Origin: Sphingomonas sp. AP4-R1 | Lineage (GTDB): Bacteria > Pseudomonadota > Alphaproteobacteria > Sphingomonadales > Sphingomonadaceae | Direction: 5' to 3' | Length of the DNA: 64,000 nucleotides | NCBI RefSeq assembly: GCF_013113735.1 | Contig: NZ_CP053346.1 | Span: 434,001 to 498,000, forward strand | Shown here: piece by piece, positions 17,899 to 27,914 of the stretch | Layout: each line of letters opens with the position of its first letter | Numbering within the stretch: position 1 is the stretch's first letter | Program-made: the position numbers and the translations under genes | The notes under the pieces: model-generated | The model's database searches: none | What the model saw: the letters and a program-made list of their open reading frames with translations, nothing else | What the model was told of the DNA's origin: nothing

Positions 17899-17927
17899 TC
17901 GTCATTCCCGCGCACGCGGGAATCCAG
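17899..17927. repeat. Type A repeat, single half
   Basis: CGTCATTCCCGCGCACGCGGG followed by AATCC is one half of a type A element with no matching right half nearby. It lies between the rplT terminator and the GIY-YIG start. Confidence 0.75.
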
Positions 17928-17939
17928 TATCGCAGCGCC

Positions 17940-18359
17940 ATGGAGCGAGCGCCGGTCGTCTATATTCTGGCCAGCGCCCGCGCCGGGACCTTGTATATCG
18001 GCGTCACCTCGAACCTGTTGCAACGTCTGCATCAGCATCGTGAAGGGTTGATCCCCGGCTTCACCTCCCGCTACGGGGTCGCGCGACTGGTCTGGTTCGA
18101 AATGCACGGGGATATGGCTTCGGCCATCGGGCGCGAGAAACAGCTCAAGAAATGGAACCGCGCCTGGAAGCTCAGCCTGATCGAGGAGCGGAACCCCCAT
18201 TGGGAAGATCTGGCGGTGACGATGCTTGGCCTCGATCCGCTTGATACTTCCTCCCCGTCATTCCCGCGAAAGCGGGAATCCACGGATATGAGACTTCAAC
18301 AGGACGGGCTGCCGTCCATGGATCCCCGCTTCCGCGGGGATGACGAGGATTTGTTGTGA
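17940..18359 (+). CDS. GIY-YIG domain protein with repeat-encoded C-terminal tail
   Basis: The first 100 residues are a compact GIY-YIG domain of the UPF0213/COG2827 type ([20 protein letters not shown], then E in [10 protein letters not shown]), a predicted small nuclease-fold protein of unclear role. The last 35 residues (SFPRKRES ... [13 protein letters not shown]) are encoded by a type A repeat at 18256-18345 and are not part of the domain. The TGA stop overlaps the pheS GTG (GTGA). The start at 17940 gives the family's usual N-terminus. Confidence 0.82.
   Translation: MERAPVVYILASARAGTLYIGVTSNLLQRLHQHREGLIPGFTSRYGVARLVWFEMHGDMASAIGREKQLKKWNRAWKLSLIEERNPHWEDLAVTMLGLDPLDTSSPSFPRKRESTDMRLQQDGLPSMDPRFRGDDEDLL
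18256..18345. repeat. Type A repeat inside the GIY-YIG gene and pheS leader
   Basis: CGTCATTCCCGCGAAAGCGGG opens and CCCCGCTTCCGCGGGGATGACG closes the element. It codes for the tail of the GIY-YIG protein, and the GAGGA at its right border (18345-18349) is positioned as the Shine-Dalgarno of pheS. Confidence 0.88.
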
Positions 18360-19450
18360 GCGACGTCCAAACCTTGAGTGCCAGCCTCGTCGACGAGGTC
18401 CGGTCCGCCGCCGATGCCGACACGCTGGAGGCGATCCGCGTGCGCGCGCTCGGCAAGTCCGGCACGATCACCGCGCTGCTGAAGACGCTCGGCGCGATGT
18501 CGCCCGAGGAGCGGCAGGAGAAGGGCCCCGCCATCCAGGGCCTGCGCGCCGCCGTCGCCGATGCGATCGCGGAGCGGAAGGCCGCGCTGGATCAGGCCGC
18601 GCTCGACGCGCGCCTCGCTTCCGAGCGGCTCGACATGTCGCTGCCCGTCGGCGCGGGCGCGCAGGGCTCCGTCCACCCCGTCAGCCAGGTGATGGACGAG
18701 CTGGCCGAGATTTTCGCCGATCTGGGCTTCGCCGTCGCCACCGGCCCGGAGATCGAGGACGACTGGCACAATTTCACCGCGCTCAACATTCCGGAAACCC
18801 ATCCGGCCCGCGCGATGCACGACACCTTCTACTTTCCCGATGTGGACGCCGAGGGTCGCAGGATGCTGCTCCGCACGCATACCTCGCCGGTGCAGATCCG
18901 CACGATGAAGGATGCCGAGCCGCCGATCCGCATCATCGCGCCGGGCCGCGTCTATCGGTCGGACAGTGACGCCACCCACACGCCGATGTTCCACCAGATC
19001 GAGGGCCTCGTCATCGATCGCGGCATCCATCTCGGCCATCTGCGCTGGACGCTGGAGACCTTCCTCAAGGCCTTCTTCGAGCGTGACGATATCGTGCTGC
19101 GCCTGCGCCCCTCGTATTTCCCCTTCACCGAGCCTTCGGTGGAGGTCGATGTCGGCTATTCGATCGAGAAGGGCCGCCGCGTGATCGGCGGCGATCCCAC
19201 CGGCCCCAATGGCGGCTGGATGGAGGTGCTGGGCTCCGGCATGGTCCACCCCAAGGTGATCGCCGCCGCCGGTCTGGATCCGGCCGAGTGGCAGGGCTTC
19301 GCCTTCGGCACCGGCGTCGATCGCCTCGCTATGCTGAAATATGGAATGGATGATCTGCGCGCCTTCTTCGACGGTGATCTGCGCTGGCTGCGCCATTATG
19401 GCTTCCGCGCGCTCGACGTACCCACGCTGAGCGGAGGAGTGGGCGCATGA
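18356..19450 (+). CDS. pheS: Phenylalanine-tRNA ligase alpha subunit
   Basis: PheS is the catalytic subunit of the alpha2-beta2 class II synthetase. The 364-residue protein has an N-terminal coiled coil, the motif 2 region ([20 protein letters not shown]) and motif 3 ([17 protein letters not shown]). Translation begins at a GTG overlapping the stop of the GIY-YIG gene, with GAGGA six bases upstream. pheT overlaps its end by four bases (ATGA), ensuring balanced subunits. Confidence 0.97.
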   Translation: MSDVQTLSASLVDEVRSAADADTLEAIRVRALGKSGTITALLKTLGAMSPEERQEKGPAIQGLRAAVADAIAERKAALDQAALDARLASERLDMSLPVGAGAQGSVHPVSQVMDELAEIFADLGFAVATGPEIEDDWHNFTALNIPETHPARAMHDTFYFPDVDAEGRRMLLRTHTSPVQIRTMKDAEPPIRIIAPGRVYRSDSDATHTPMFHQIEGLVIDRGIHLGHLRWTLETFLKAFFERDDIVLRLRPSYFPFTEPSVEVDVGYSIEKGRRVIGGDPTGPNGGWMEVLGSGMVHPKVIAAAGLDPAEWQGFAFGTGVDRLAMLKYGMDDLRAFFDGDLRWLRHYGFRALDVPTLSGGVGA

Positions 19451-21819
19451 AGTTCACCCTGTCCTGGCTCAAGGAGCATCTCGACACCGAGGCGGACGTG
19501 TCCGCGATCGCCGATGCGCTCACCCGCATCGGGCTGGAGGTGGAGAGCGTCGAGGATCCCGCGATCCGGCTGCGCGGCTTCACCATCGCGCGCGTGCTGA
19601 CGGCGGCGGCGCATCCGCAGGCGGACAAGCTTCAGGTGCTGACGGTGGATGCCGGTGACGGCAAGCCGCCGCTGCAGGTCGTCTGCGGCGCACCCAATGC
19701 GCGCGCGGGCCTGGTCGGCATCTTCGGCCAGCCGGGCGCGGTCGTCCCCGCCAACGGCATGGAACTGCGCGTCGCGGCGATCCGCGGCGTCGAATCGAAC
19801 GGCATGATGTGCTCGCTGCGCGAGCTGGAGCTGGGCGAGAGCCATGACGGCATCGTCGAGCTGCCCAACGACGCCCCGGTCGGCACGCTCTACGCCGATT
19901 ATGCGGGGCTGGCCGATCCGGTGATCGATATCGCGGTGACGCCCAACCGGCAGGATTGCATGGGCGTGCGCGGCATCGCGCGCGATCTGGCGGCGGCGGG
20001 CCTCGGCCGGCTGAAGCCGCTCGACGTGCCGACGATCCGCAGCGACGTGGCTTTGCCCGTCACCATCGCCACCCAGGACCCCGAAGGCTGCCCCGCTTTC
20101 TTCGGCCGTGCCGTGCTGGGCGTGACCAACGGCGCCTCGCCCGACTGGATGCAGCGCCGCCTGATCGCGGTGGGCCAGCGGCCGATCTCGGCGCTGGTCG
20201 ACATCACCAATTATGTGATGCTGGATCATGGCCGCCCGCTGCACGTCTATGATCTCGCCAAGCTGTCCGGCGGCCTCGTCGCGCGCAAGGCGAAGGCGGG
20301 CGAGACGGTGCTGGCGCTGAACGGCAAGAGCTACGATCTCGACGAGACGATGACCGTCATCGCGGACGACGCCCATGTCCACGATATCGGCGGCATCATG
20401 GGCGGCGAGGAATCGGGCGTGTCGGAGACGACCACCGACGTGCTGATCGAGTGCGCCTATTTCACACCCGAGACGATCGCGCGCACCGGCGGCAAGCTGG
20501 GCCTGACCAGCGATGCGCGCGCCCGTTTCGAGCGCGGCGTGGATCCGGCCTTCCTGGGCGACGGCCTCGCCCTCGCCACCCGGCTCGTCACCGAAATCTG
20601 CGGCGGCAAGCCGACCGAGGCGATGGAAGCGGGCGAGCCCCCGCTCGGCCGCCACACGTTCAAATATGAGCCCGCCGCCACGTTGCGTCTGGCCGGGATC
20701 GAGGTGGCGCCCGATCGCCAGCGCGCGATCCTGCAGAGCTTGGGCTTCGGCGTAGACGGCAGCTGGACGGTCAGCGCGCCGAGCTGGCGTCGCGACGTGG
20801 ACGGCGTGGCCGACATCGTCGAGGAAATCGTCCGCATCGAGGGGCTGGATAATGTCCCGTCGGTGGCGCTGCCCCGCTCCGAGGGCGTGGCGAAGCCGAC
20901 CGCGACCGCCGAACAGAAATTGGAGCGCGGCATGCGCCGCGCCGCTGCCGCGCGCGGTCTGGACGAGGCGATCACGTGGAGCTTCCTGTCGGAGGCCGAT
21001 GCGGCCGCCTTCGGTGGGTCCGCCTGGACGCTCGCCAATCCGATCAGCGCCGACATGAAGGCGATGCGCCCCTCGCTACTGCCCGGCCTGATCGCGGCCG
21101 CGCGCCGCAATCGCGCGCGCGGTGCCGCCAGCATCCGCCTGTTCGAGATTGGCCGCCGCTATCTGAAGGAGGGCGAGCGCGCGACGCTCGGCCTGCTGCT
21201 GGTGGGCGATCGCGCCGCGCGCGACTGGCGCACGGGCAAACCCGGCGGCTTCGACGCGCTGGATGCGAAGGCCGAAGTTGTGGCGTTGCTCGCCGCCGCG
21301 GGTGCTCCCGCCGATCGCCTGCAGGTGATGGAGGTGACTGGCACTATCTGGCATCCGGGCCGCTCGGCCTCGCTGCGTCTGGGGCCGAAGACGATCCTGG
21401 CCGAGCTGGGCGAGCTGCATCCCTCTTTGCTCAAGACGCTGGACCTCGACGCGCCGGCGGTGGCGGCGGAAATCTATCTCGACGCGATTCCCGCGCGCCG
21501 CGAAAGCGGGCGGATGCGGACGGCCTATGCGCCGCCGCCGCTGCAGGCGGTGACGCGCGACTTCGCCTTCCTCGCTCCGCGCACGATGGCCGCCGACAGC
21601 CTGCTCCGCGCGATCCGCGGCGCGGACAAGACCGCGATCGTGGACGTGGCCCTGTTCGATCTGTTCGAAGGCGCCGGACTGGCCGAGGGCGAGACATCGC
21701 TGGCGGTGTCGGTGACGCTGCAGCCGGGCGAGAAGAGCTTCACCGATGCGGAGCTGCAGGCGATCTCGGCGAAGATCGTGGCGGCAGCGGAGAAGGCCGG
21801 CGCGAAGCTGCGGGGGTAA
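19447..21819 (+). CDS. pheT: Phenylalanine-tRNA ligase beta subunit
   Basis: The 790-residue partner of PheS contains an N-terminal tRNA-binding (EMAP-II-like) domain ([20 protein letters not shown], about residues 48-68), the B3/B4 editing domain, a B5 domain, the inactive catalytic-like fold, and a C-terminal ferredoxin-like anticodon-binding domain ([18 protein letters not shown] onward). It edits mischarged Tyr-tRNAPhe. The length matches bacterial PheT. It is the last gene of the operon; a type C repeat follows. Confidence 0.97.
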   Translation: MKFTLSWLKEHLDTEADVSAIADALTRIGLEVESVEDPAIRLRGFTIARVLTAAAHPQADKLQVLTVDAGDGKPPLQVVCGAPNARAGLVGIFGQPGAVVPANGMELRVAAIRGVESNGMMCSLRELELGESHDGIVELPNDAPVGTLYADYAGLADPVIDIAVTPNRQDCMGVRGIARDLAAAGLGRLKPLDVPTIRSDVALPVTIATQDPEGCPAFFGRAVLGVTNGASPDWMQRRLIAVGQRPISALVDITNYVMLDHGRPLHVYDLAKLSGGLVARKAKAGETVLALNGKSYDLDETMTVIADDAHVHDIGGIMGGEESGVSETTTDVLIECAYFTPETIARTGGKLGLTSDARARFERGVDPAFLGDGLALATRLVTEICGGKPTEAMEAGEPPLGRHTFKYEPAATLRLAGIEVAPDRQRAILQSLGFGVDGSWTVSAPSWRRDVDGVADIVEEIVRIEGLDNVPSVALPRSEGVAKPTATAEQKLERGMRRAAAARGLDEAITWSFLSEADAAAFGGSAWTLANPISADMKAMRPSLLPGLIAAARRNRARGAASIRLFEIGRRYLKEGERATLGLLLVGDRAARDWRTGKPGGFDALDAKAEVVALLAAAGAPADRLQVMEVTGTIWHPGRSASLRLGPKTILAELGELHPSLLKTLDLDAPAVAAEIYLDAIPARRESGRMRTAYAPPPLQAVTRDFAFLAPRTMAADSLLRAIRGADKTAIVDVALFDLFEGAGLAEGETSLAVSVTLQPGEKSFTDAELQAISAKIVAAAEKAGAKLRG

Positions 21820-21867
21820 AGCCCCGGTCCGTTTCGCTCTGCTCTTCTCGGGCTGCCCTACCCCAAC

Positions 21868-21951
21868 CCGTTCGTCCTGAGCGTAGTCGAAGGACGTGCT
21901 TCAAGCGGCATCGCCCGTGGCACGTGCTTCGACTTCGCTCAGCACGAACGG
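21868..21951. repeat. Paired repeat, type C
   Basis: CCGTTCGTCCTGAGCGTAGTCGAAG and CTTCGACTTCGCTCAGCACGAACGG are inverted arms around a central segment. It lies in the convergent gap between pheT and metW. Confidence 0.88.
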
Positions 21952-21980
21952 AGAGAGAAGAGCATCTCTCTCGCAGCCCC

Positions 21981-22568
21981 CTATTTCCGCAGCAGGAACA
22001 CCGCATGTTCCGCGCGCAGGTTGGCCGCCCCGCCCTTCACGGCGCGCGCGCCGGAGAGGAACCACTCCCCTTCCACCGTCACGCGGCGCTCGGCGATGAA
22101 GGCGCGGAAATCGTCGATCGTCAGCTGGTGGATATTCTCGGTCTCGTACCAGCTGACCGGCAGCGCGGGCGTCACCGGCATGCGCCCGCCGAACAGGAAC
22201 GACGCGCGCACCCGCCAGAAGCCGAAATTCGGGAAGGAGACGAACGCGCGCGATCCGATCCGCAGCAGTTCGGAGAGGACGCGATCGGGCGAGCGCGCGG
22301 TCTGCAGCGTCTGGCTCAGGATCGCATAATCGAACGCATTGTCGGGATAATAAGCGAGATCGGTCTCGACATCGCCCTGCACCACCGACAGGCCTCGCCC
22401 CACCGCGAGCGAGACGTTGGCGGGATCCAGCTCCAGCCCGCGCGCATCCACGCCGCACAGATCGCGCAGGCTCGCCATCAGCTCGCCGTCGCCGCAGCCG
22501 ATATCCAGCACGCGCGCGCCGCGATCGACATTGTTGGCGATGATCTGGAGATCGGGCCGCAGGCTCAT
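21981..22568 (-). CDS. metW: MetW methyltransferase-fold protein
   Basis: A 195-residue protein with a class I SAM-binding fold (VLDIGCGDGELMASL, motif I) and the MetW-typical segments QTLQTARSPDRVLSELLRIG and FPNFGFWRVRASFLFGGRMP. MetW is required with MetX for homoserine acylation in several proteobacteria and may modulate MetX; its own methyl acceptor is not established. It is the third gene of a leftward metX-GNAT-metW operon. Its start overlaps the GNAT stop (ATGA). Confidence 0.92.
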   Translation of the reverse strand: MSLRPDLQIIANNVDRGARVLDIGCGDGELMASLRDLCGVDARGLELDPANVSLAVGRGLSVVQGDVETDLAYYPDNAFDYAILSQTLQTARSPDRVLSELLRIGSRAFVSFPNFGFWRVRASFLFGGRMPVTPALPVSWYETENIHQLTIDDFRAFIAERRVTVEGEWFLSGARAVKGGAANLRAEHAVFLLRK

Positions 22569-23002
22569 GACGCGGCCTTCAGCAACGCCGCCGCCTCGGG
22601 CGACAGCCGCTCCATGTAGCGATCGGGGCGCAGCACGGCGTGGAACCCAAGCGCCTGATAGACGCCATGCGCGTCGGCGGTGACGAGGCCGACCCGGCGC
22701 ATCGCCGCATAATCGGGCCGATCGAGGAACCAGCCGACCATCGCCCGGCCTACGCCCTGCCCGCGCGTGCTTTCGTCGACGAACACGTCCGCCAGCCAGG
22801 CGAAGGTGGCATGATCGGTGATCATGCGCGCGAAGCCGATCTGCGCGCCCGCCGCATCATAAGCGCCCACGCAATGCGATCCGGCGATGGCCTTTTCCAC
22901 CAGTTCGCGCGCGATGCCCGGCGACCAGTAGCTGTTCGCCAGCCAGTCATGGATGCGCGCGACATCCAGCAGCATCTTGTCGTCCGAAAGGGTGAAGGTC
23001 AT
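22565..23002 (-). CDS. GNAT family N-acetyltransferase
   Basis: The 145-residue protein has the GNAT core with the acetyl-CoA loop [14 protein letters not shown] (about residues 83-96) and the preceding strand ADVFVDEST, then YQALGFHAV. The acceptor is unknown. It is inserted between metX and metW, with four-base overlaps on both sides, so all three are probably translated in step. The conserved position suggests a role connected with methionine metabolism, which is inference only. Confidence 0.88.
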   Translation of the reverse strand: MTFTLSDDKMLLDVARIHDWLANSYWSPGIARELVEKAIAGSHCVGAYDAAGAQIGFARMITDHATFAWLADVFVDESTRGQGVGRAMVGWFLDRPDYAAMRRVGLVTADAHGVYQALGFHAVLRPDRYMERLSPEAAALLKAAS

Positions 23003-24132
23003 GCGTTGGCCCTGAGGAATCCGTCGACCACGCGGTACAGCTCCGGCACGTCGAGCAGGAAGCTGTCATGCCCATAAGGCGCGGACAGCTCGACGAAGCT
23101 GGCCGCAGCGCCTGTCGCGTTCAATGCGTGCACGATCGCGCGCGATTCGGCGGTGGGATAGAGCCAGTCCGTATCGAAGCTGACGAGGCAGAAGCGCGCC
23201 TTCGATCCCTTGAACGCATCGGCCAGCCGCCCGCCATGCTCCTCGGCCAGATCGAAATAGTCCATCGCGCGGGTGATATAGAGATAGGAGTTCGCGTCGA
23301 AGCGATCGACGAACGCCAGCCCCTGGTGGCGCAGATAGGATTCCACCTGGAAGTCCGCATCGAAACCGAACGTCTTGGCGTCACGCGCCTGCAGGCGGCG
23401 GCCGAACTTGCCGGTCAGCCCCGCTTCCGAGAGATAGGTGATGTGCGCGGCCATGCGCGCGACCGCGAGGCCGGCGGACGGCCCCTCGCCCGTCCCGTAA
23501 TAATTGCCGCCGCGCCAGTTGGGATCGGCCATCACCGCCTGCCGGCCGACCTCGTGGAAGGCGATATTCTGCGCCGAATGCCGCGCGGCGCTGGCGATCA
23601 CCACCGCCGAGCGGACGCGCGCCGGATAGGTCGCCGCCCATTCCAGCACCTGCATGCCGCCCATCGATCCGCCGACGACGGCCGCGAGGCTCCAGATGCC
23701 GAGATGATCGAGCAACAGCGCCTGCGCGCGCACCATGTCGCGCAGCGTGATCACCGGAAAGCGCATCGCATAGGGCGCGCCCGTCGCCGGATCGATCGCG
23801 GCCGGGCCGGACGATCCCATGCACGATCCCAGCACGTTCGAGCAGATGATGAAGTGGCGCGCCGGATCGATCGGCTTGCCATCTCCCACCATGCGCGACC
23901 ACCAGCCGGGCTTGCCCGTGCGCGGATGGACCGAGGCGACATGCTGGTCCCCGGTCAGCGCATGGCAGATCAGGATCGCGTTCGACCCGTCCGCATTGAG
24001 CGTACCGTAGGTTTCGTAGGCGATATCGATCGACGTGAGGCTGGCACCGCCGTCCAGCAATAGCGGCCCGGAAAGGGTCACCAGCCGGCTGAGGCCGAAG
24101 CGCTGATCGTCCATGGCAGGTGCTGCGAGCAT
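22999..24132 (-). CDS. metX: Homoserine O-acyltransferase
   Basis: An alpha/beta-hydrolase fold enzyme of 377 residues that acylates homoserine in methionine synthesis. The nucleophile elbow is [12 protein letters not shown], the catalytic acid lies in SFDTDWLYP and the histidine in YGHDSFLLD. MetX members paired with MetW in proteobacteria may use succinyl-CoA rather than acetyl-CoA, so the donor is left open. The ATG at 24132 lies seven bases after a candidate -10 box; an internal ATG at 24114 is the alternative start. hom, supplying homoserine, is at 26.5 kb. Confidence 0.92.
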   Translation of the reverse strand: MLAAPAMDDQRFGLSRLVTLSGPLLLDGGASLTSIDIAYETYGTLNADGSNAILICHALTGDQHVASVHPRTGKPGWWSRMVGDGKPIDPARHFIICSNVLGSCMGSSGPAAIDPATGAPYAMRFPVITLRDMVRAQALLLDHLGIWSLAAVVGGSMGGMQVLEWAATYPARVRSAVVIASAARHSAQNIAFHEVGRQAVMADPNWRGGNYYGTGEGPSAGLAVARMAAHITYLSEAGLTGKFGRRLQARDAKTFGFDADFQVESYLRHQGLAFVDRFDANSYLYITRAMDYFDLAEEHGGRLADAFKGSKARFCLVSFDTDWLYPTAESRAIVHALNATGAAASFVELSAPYGHDSFLLDVPELYRVVDGFLRANA

Positions 24133-24138
24133 CGCGCG

Positions 24139-24167
24139 CGGCTAGGTCCGGGCCGGTCGCGTGTCAA
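24139..24167 (-). promoter_or_regulatory. Candidate metX promoter
   Basis: On the minus strand TTGACA (24167-24162) is followed after 17 bases by TAGCCG (24144-24139). The -35 is consensus, the -10 weak. Transcription would begin at about the metX ATG at 24132, implying a leaderless or very short leader mRNA. Confidence 0.4.
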
Positions 24168-24211
24168 CGCGCGGGGCGGTGGAAGAGCCTCGTTATCGGA
24201 CATTCCTCCCA

Positions 24212-24239
24212 TGTCATCCCGACGAAAGTCGGGATGACG
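24212..24239. repeat. Single palindrome, type D
   Basis: GTCATCCCGAC-GAAA-GTCGGGATGAC is a perfect 11-bp inverted repeat with a four-base loop. It shares the terminal GTCAT..ATGAC with types A, B, E and F. It lies in the divergent gap between metX and hisC. Confidence 0.88.
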
Positions 24240-24303
24240 GTGTTGGCGGGGCACGGGGCCGGAAGCGCTTCCACCTCCGGCCATGACGCTCTAAGGCCCG
24301 GCC

Positions 24304-25410
24304 ATGAACGCCCCCGTCGCCAAGCCCTGGATCGCCGAAATCGCCCCCTACGTCCCCGGTCGCTCGACCAGCGACGACGGGCGCAAGATGACCAAGCTGT
24401 CCTCGAACGAGAATCCGCTGGGCACCAGCCCCGCCGCGCGCGCCGCCTTCGCCGAGGCCGCGCAGAACCTTCAGGTGTATCCCGATGGCGCGGCGATCGC
24501 GCTGCGCGAGGCGATCGGCCGCCATTACGGGCTGGAGCCGGACCGGATCATCCACGGCACCGGATCGGACGAGGTCCTCCACTTGGCCACGGGCGCCTTC
24601 GCCGGCCTCGGCGACGAAGTGCTGTACGTGCGCTACGGCTTCTCCGTTTACCCGATCGCGGCGCGGCGCGTGGGCGCGGTGCCGGTCGAGGCGCCGGACA
24701 AGGATTATGCGACCGACGTGGACGCGCTGCTGGCGGCCGTGACGGAGAAGACGCGCGTCGTGTTCGTCGCCAATCCGAACAATCCCACCGGCACCTATAC
24801 CAGCCGGGCCGAGCTGGCGCGGCTGCATGCCGGGCTGCCCAAGGATTGCCTGCTCGTGATCGACCAGGCCTATACCGAATATCTCGACGCCGAGGACGAG
24901 GATGGCGGGCTGGAGCTGGCGCGCACCCAGAGCAACGTGATCGTCACGCGCACCTTCTCCAAGATCTTCGGCCTCGCCGCCGGGCGGATCGGCTGGGGCT
25001 ATGGGCCGATGCCGGTGATCGACGCGATGCAGCGCATCCGCGCGCCCTTCAACGTGGCGACCGGCGGCCTCGACGCGGCGATCGCGGCGCTGGGCGACAT
25101 GGACTTCGTCGCGACCAGCAAGGCGCATAACGATCAGTGGCGCGGCTGGTTCGCACAGGAAATCGCCAGCCTCGGCAATGCCGGGCTGCGCGCCGTGCCG
25201 AGCAAGGCCAATTTCATCCTCGTCCTGTTCGAAGGCCCGCTTTCGGCCGAGACCGCCTATAAAGGATTGATGGCGCGCGGGCTCGCCACGCGCTGGCTGC
25301 CGGGGCAGGGCCTGCCCCATGCGCTGCGGATCACGATCGGCGAGGAAGAGGCGATGCGGGGCGTGATGGCGGGTCTGCGCGAGATGGTGGCGGAGGCGAA
25401 AGCCGCCTGA
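24304..25410 (+). CDS. hisC: Histidinol-phosphate/aromatic aminotransferase
   Basis: A class I/II PLP aminotransferase of 368 residues. It shows NENPLGTSP, the FVANPNNPTGTY substrate region, DQAYTEY, and the PLP lysine in TRTFSKIFGLAAGRIGWG. It is coupled to a prephenate dehydrogenase gene (tyrC; TGATG overlap), so it may act in tyrosine and phenylalanine synthesis as well as on histidinol phosphate, as shown for similar HisC enzymes. The ATG at 24304 matches the conserved WIAEIAPYVPGR start. Confidence 0.93.
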   Translation: MNAPVAKPWIAEIAPYVPGRSTSDDGRKMTKLSSNENPLGTSPAARAAFAEAAQNLQVYPDGAAIALREAIGRHYGLEPDRIIHGTGSDEVLHLATGAFAGLGDEVLYVRYGFSVYPIAARRVGAVPVEAPDKDYATDVDALLAAVTEKTRVVFVANPNNPTGTYTSRAELARLHAGLPKDCLLVIDQAYTEYLDAEDEDGGLELARTQSNVIVTRTFSKIFGLAAGRIGWGYGPMPVIDAMQRIRAPFNVATGGLDAAIAALGDMDFVATSKAHNDQWRGWFAQEIASLGNAGLRAVPSKANFILVLFEGPLSAETAYKGLMARGLATRWLPGQGLPHALRITIGEEEAMRGVMAGLREMVAEAKAA

Positions 25411-26318
25411 TGCTGCCTTTCGCCCGCGTCACCATTCTCGGTCTCGGCCTGATCGGCTCCTCGATCGCGCGCGGCATCCGCGCGACGATGCCCACGGTGC
25501 GCGTGACCGGCTATGATGCAGATCCCGCCGTCCGCGCCCGAGCTCGTGAAATCGATCTGTGCGACGATATCGCCGACACCGCCGGCACCGCCGCGATCGA
25601 CGCCGATCTGGTGATGCTGTGCGTGCCGGTGGGTGCGATGGGCGCGGCCGCGCAGGCGATCGCGGCCGATGTGCCCGCCGATGCGATCATCAGCGACGTG
25701 GGGGGCGCGAAGGTCTCGGTGGGGACGGCGATCCGCGAGGCGCTCCCCAACAATGTCGTCGTGCCCGGCCATCCCGTGGCCGGCACCGAGCATTGCGGGC
25801 CGGATTCGGGCTTCGCGACGCTCTTCAAGGGCCGCTGGTGCATCCTCACGCCCGAGGGCGACACGGATCCCACCGCCGTGATGCGCGTCTCGGCGCTGTG
25901 GGAAAAGCTCGGCGCGCAGGTGGAGATCATGGATGCACGCCATCACGATCTGGTGCTGGCCGTAACCAGCCATGTGCCGCACCTGATCGCTTACTCGATC
26001 GTCGGCACCGCCTCCGATCTGGAAGAAGTGACGCAGAGCGAGGTGATCAAATATTCGGCGGGCGGGTTCCGCGATTTCACGCGCATCGCCGCCTCCGATC
26101 CCACGATGTGGCGCGACGTGTTCCTGAACAATCGCGAGGCCGTGCTGGAAATCCTCCAGCGGCTGACCGAGGACGTGACGATGCTGCAGCGCGCGATCCG
26201 CTGGGGCGACGGCGATGCTCTGTTCGACCTGTTCACGCGCACGCGCGCCATCCGCCGCTCGATCATCGAGCAGGGCCAGGACGATGCGCGGCCCGATTTC
26301 GGGCGTTCGCATGAATAA
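25410..26318 (+). CDS. tyrC: Prephenate/arogenate (cyclohexadienyl) dehydrogenase
   Basis: A 302-residue TyrA-family enzyme with an N-terminal Rossmann fold (ILGLGLIGSSIARGI), VSVGTAIREALPNN and the catalytic-region GHPVAGTEHCGP. It oxidatively decarboxylates prephenate or arogenate towards tyrosine. There is no chorismate mutase or ACT domain. It shares one base with the hisC stop, and the pair forms an aromatic amino acid operon. Confidence 0.92.
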   Translation: MLPFARVTILGLGLIGSSIARGIRATMPTVRVTGYDADPAVRARAREIDLCDDIADTAGTAAIDADLVMLCVPVGAMGAAAQAIAADVPADAIISDVGGAKVSVGTAIREALPNNVVVPGHPVAGTEHCGPDSGFATLFKGRWCILTPEGDTDPTAVMRVSALWEKLGAQVEIMDARHHDLVLAVTSHVPHLIAYSIVGTASDLEEVTQSEVIKYSAGGFRDFTRIAASDPTMWRDVFLNNREAVLEILQRLTEDVTMLQRAIRWGDGDALFDLFTRTRAIRRSIIEQGQDDARPDFGRSHE

Positions 26319-26326
26319 GATCTCTT

Positions 26327-26450
26327 CCCGTTGGTCCCGAGCGCAGTCGAGGGGCCGCAGGACCGAGCGTAGCAGAGGGCCGTCCTGCACAGCCCGCATC
26401 TCGGCTTCGCTCGATGCTTCCCATCTCTCGACTTCGCTCGGGACAAACGG
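26327..26450. repeat. Paired repeat, type C, diverged and long
   Basis: The left part CCGTTGGTCCCGAGCGCAGTCGAG and the right part CTCGACTTCGCTCGGGACAAACGG are inverted. The central region holds a second partial inverted pair (CCGCAGGACCGAGCGTAG / TCGGCTTCGCTCGATGC). It separates tyrC from hom. Confidence 0.8.
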
Positions 26451-26467
26451 ATTGAAGGTTCTCTGAC

Positions 26468-27760
26468 ATGACCAACCCCCTCCGCATCGCGCTCGCCGGC
26501 CTCGGCACGGTCGGCGCCGGCGTCGTCAAACTGCTCGACGCGAACGCCGCCCTGATCGAGCGCCGCGCCGGTCGCGCGATCCAGATCACCGCCGTCTCCG
26601 CGCGGGACCGGACGCGCGATCGCGGCGTCGATCTCGGTCGCTTCGCCTGGGTCGACGATGCGACGCAACTTGCGGACCGCGACGATGTGGACGTGGTGGT
26701 GGAGCTGGTCGGCGGATCGGACGGCCCGGCGCTGACGCTGGCGCGCTCGACGCTCGCCGCCGGCAAGAGCTTCGTCACCGCCAACAAGGCGATGCTCGCG
26801 CATCACGGGCTGGAGCTGGCGCAGGCTGCCGAGGCGAAAAACGTCGCGCTGAAATATGAGGCGGCCGTCGCGGGCGGCATCCCCGTCATCAAGGGCCTGC
26901 GCGAGGGCGCTGCCGCCAACGAGATCCACCACGTCTTCGGCATCCTCAACGGCACCTGCAACTATATCCTCTCGACGATGGAGAGCGCGGGCCGTGATTT
27001 CGGCGACGTCCTCGCCGAGGCGCAGGCGCTGGGCTATGCCGAGGCCGATCCCAGCTTCGACATCGACGGCGTCGATGCCGCGCACAAGCTCTCGATCCTC
27101 GCCAGCCTCGCCTTCGGCGCGACGGTGGATTTCGATGCGGTCGCGATCACCGGCATCCGCCACGTGAAGGCGGCCGACATCGCCGAGGCGGCGGCGCTCG
27201 GCTACAAGATCCGCCTCGTCGGCCTGGGCGAAGCGACCTCGAAGGGCCTGTTCCAGCGCGTCCACCCCTGCCTCGTGCCGGTCGATCATCCGCTGGCCCA
27301 CGTCACCGGATCGCTGAACGCGGTGGTGGCCGAGGGCAATTATGTCGGCCGGCTGCTGTTCCAGGGTCGCGGCGCGGGCGAGGGCCCGACGGCGAGCGCG
27401 GTGGTGGCCGATCTGGTCGATATCGCGCGCGGCGAATATGGCCCGGCCTTCGGCATGCCCGTCGCCAGCCTCACCAACCTGCCAGCCGCTCCTGCGGGCG
27501 AACGGCGCGGGCGCGCCTATCTGCGCTTCACCGTGGTCGACAAGCCGGGCGTGCTGGCCGAGTTGACGGCCGCGATGCGCGATGCCGGCGTCTCGATCGA
27601 AAGCCTGATCCAGCGCGGCCCGGCGGCGGACGGCGGCGTGCTGATCGTCCTCGTCACGCATGAAGGCCCGGAGCAGTCTGTGGCGCATGCGCTGGAGAAA
27701 CTGGAAGGCTCGCCCAGCGTGATCGGCCAGCCGATGCTCATGCACATTCTGGAGGCCTGA
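26468..27760 (+). CDS. hom: Homoserine dehydrogenase
   Basis: The 430-residue NAD(P)-dependent enzyme reduces aspartate semialdehyde to homoserine, precursor of threonine and methionine. The Rossmann motif is GLGTVGAGVVKLL, the substrate site includes EAAVAGGIPVIKGLREG and GILNGTCNYIL, and a C-terminal ACT domain (FTVVDKPGVLAELTAAMRDA, about 350-420) suggests feedback control by threonine. It is full length and begins at MTNPLRIALAGLG. metX, which uses its product, is 2.3 kb away. Confidence 0.96.
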   Translation: MTNPLRIALAGLGTVGAGVVKLLDANAALIERRAGRAIQITAVSARDRTRDRGVDLGRFAWVDDATQLADRDDVDVVVELVGGSDGPALTLARSTLAAGKSFVTANKAMLAHHGLELAQAAEAKNVALKYEAAVAGGIPVIKGLREGAAANEIHHVFGILNGTCNYILSTMESAGRDFGDVLAEAQALGYAEADPSFDIDGVDAAHKLSILASLAFGATVDFDAVAITGIRHVKAADIAEAAALGYKIRLVGLGEATSKGLFQRVHPCLVPVDHPLAHVTGSLNAVVAEGNYVGRLLFQGRGAGEGPTASAVVADLVDIARGEYGPAFGMPVASLTNLPAAPAGERRGRAYLRFTVVDKPGVLAELTAAMRDAGVSIESLIQRGPAADGGVLIVLVTHEGPEQSVAHALEKLEGSPSVIGQPMLMHILEA

Positions 27761-27783
27761 GGCCGCCCGCAGGGCCTCTCATT

Positions 27784-27866
27784 CTTTCTCTGCGTCTCCG
27801 CGTCTCTGCGTGAACCCATTTTTTTGTTCACGCAGAGACGCGGGACGCGGAGACGAAGAGGAGAGG
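27784..27866. repeat. Palindromic repeat, type G
   Basis: TCTCTGCGTGAAC and GTTCACGCAGAGA are inverted around CCATTTTTTT; longer outer arms (CTCTGCGTCTCCGCGTC / GACGCGGAGACGAAGAG) extend it. The T-run in the loop does not follow the stem. A second copy is at 34049-34116. It lies between hom and a convergent secreted-protein gene. Confidence 0.85.
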
Positions 27867-27914
27867 CGAAAAGAAAAACCGCTTTTCCGCTTCGCGGACT
27901 GCCCGCTTACCCGC

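Noticed and set aside
24133..24303. SAM-II type riboswitch upstream of metX
   Set aside because: The short leader has a promoter-like TTGACA seven bases after which the gene begins, and no pseudoknot consensus was seen.
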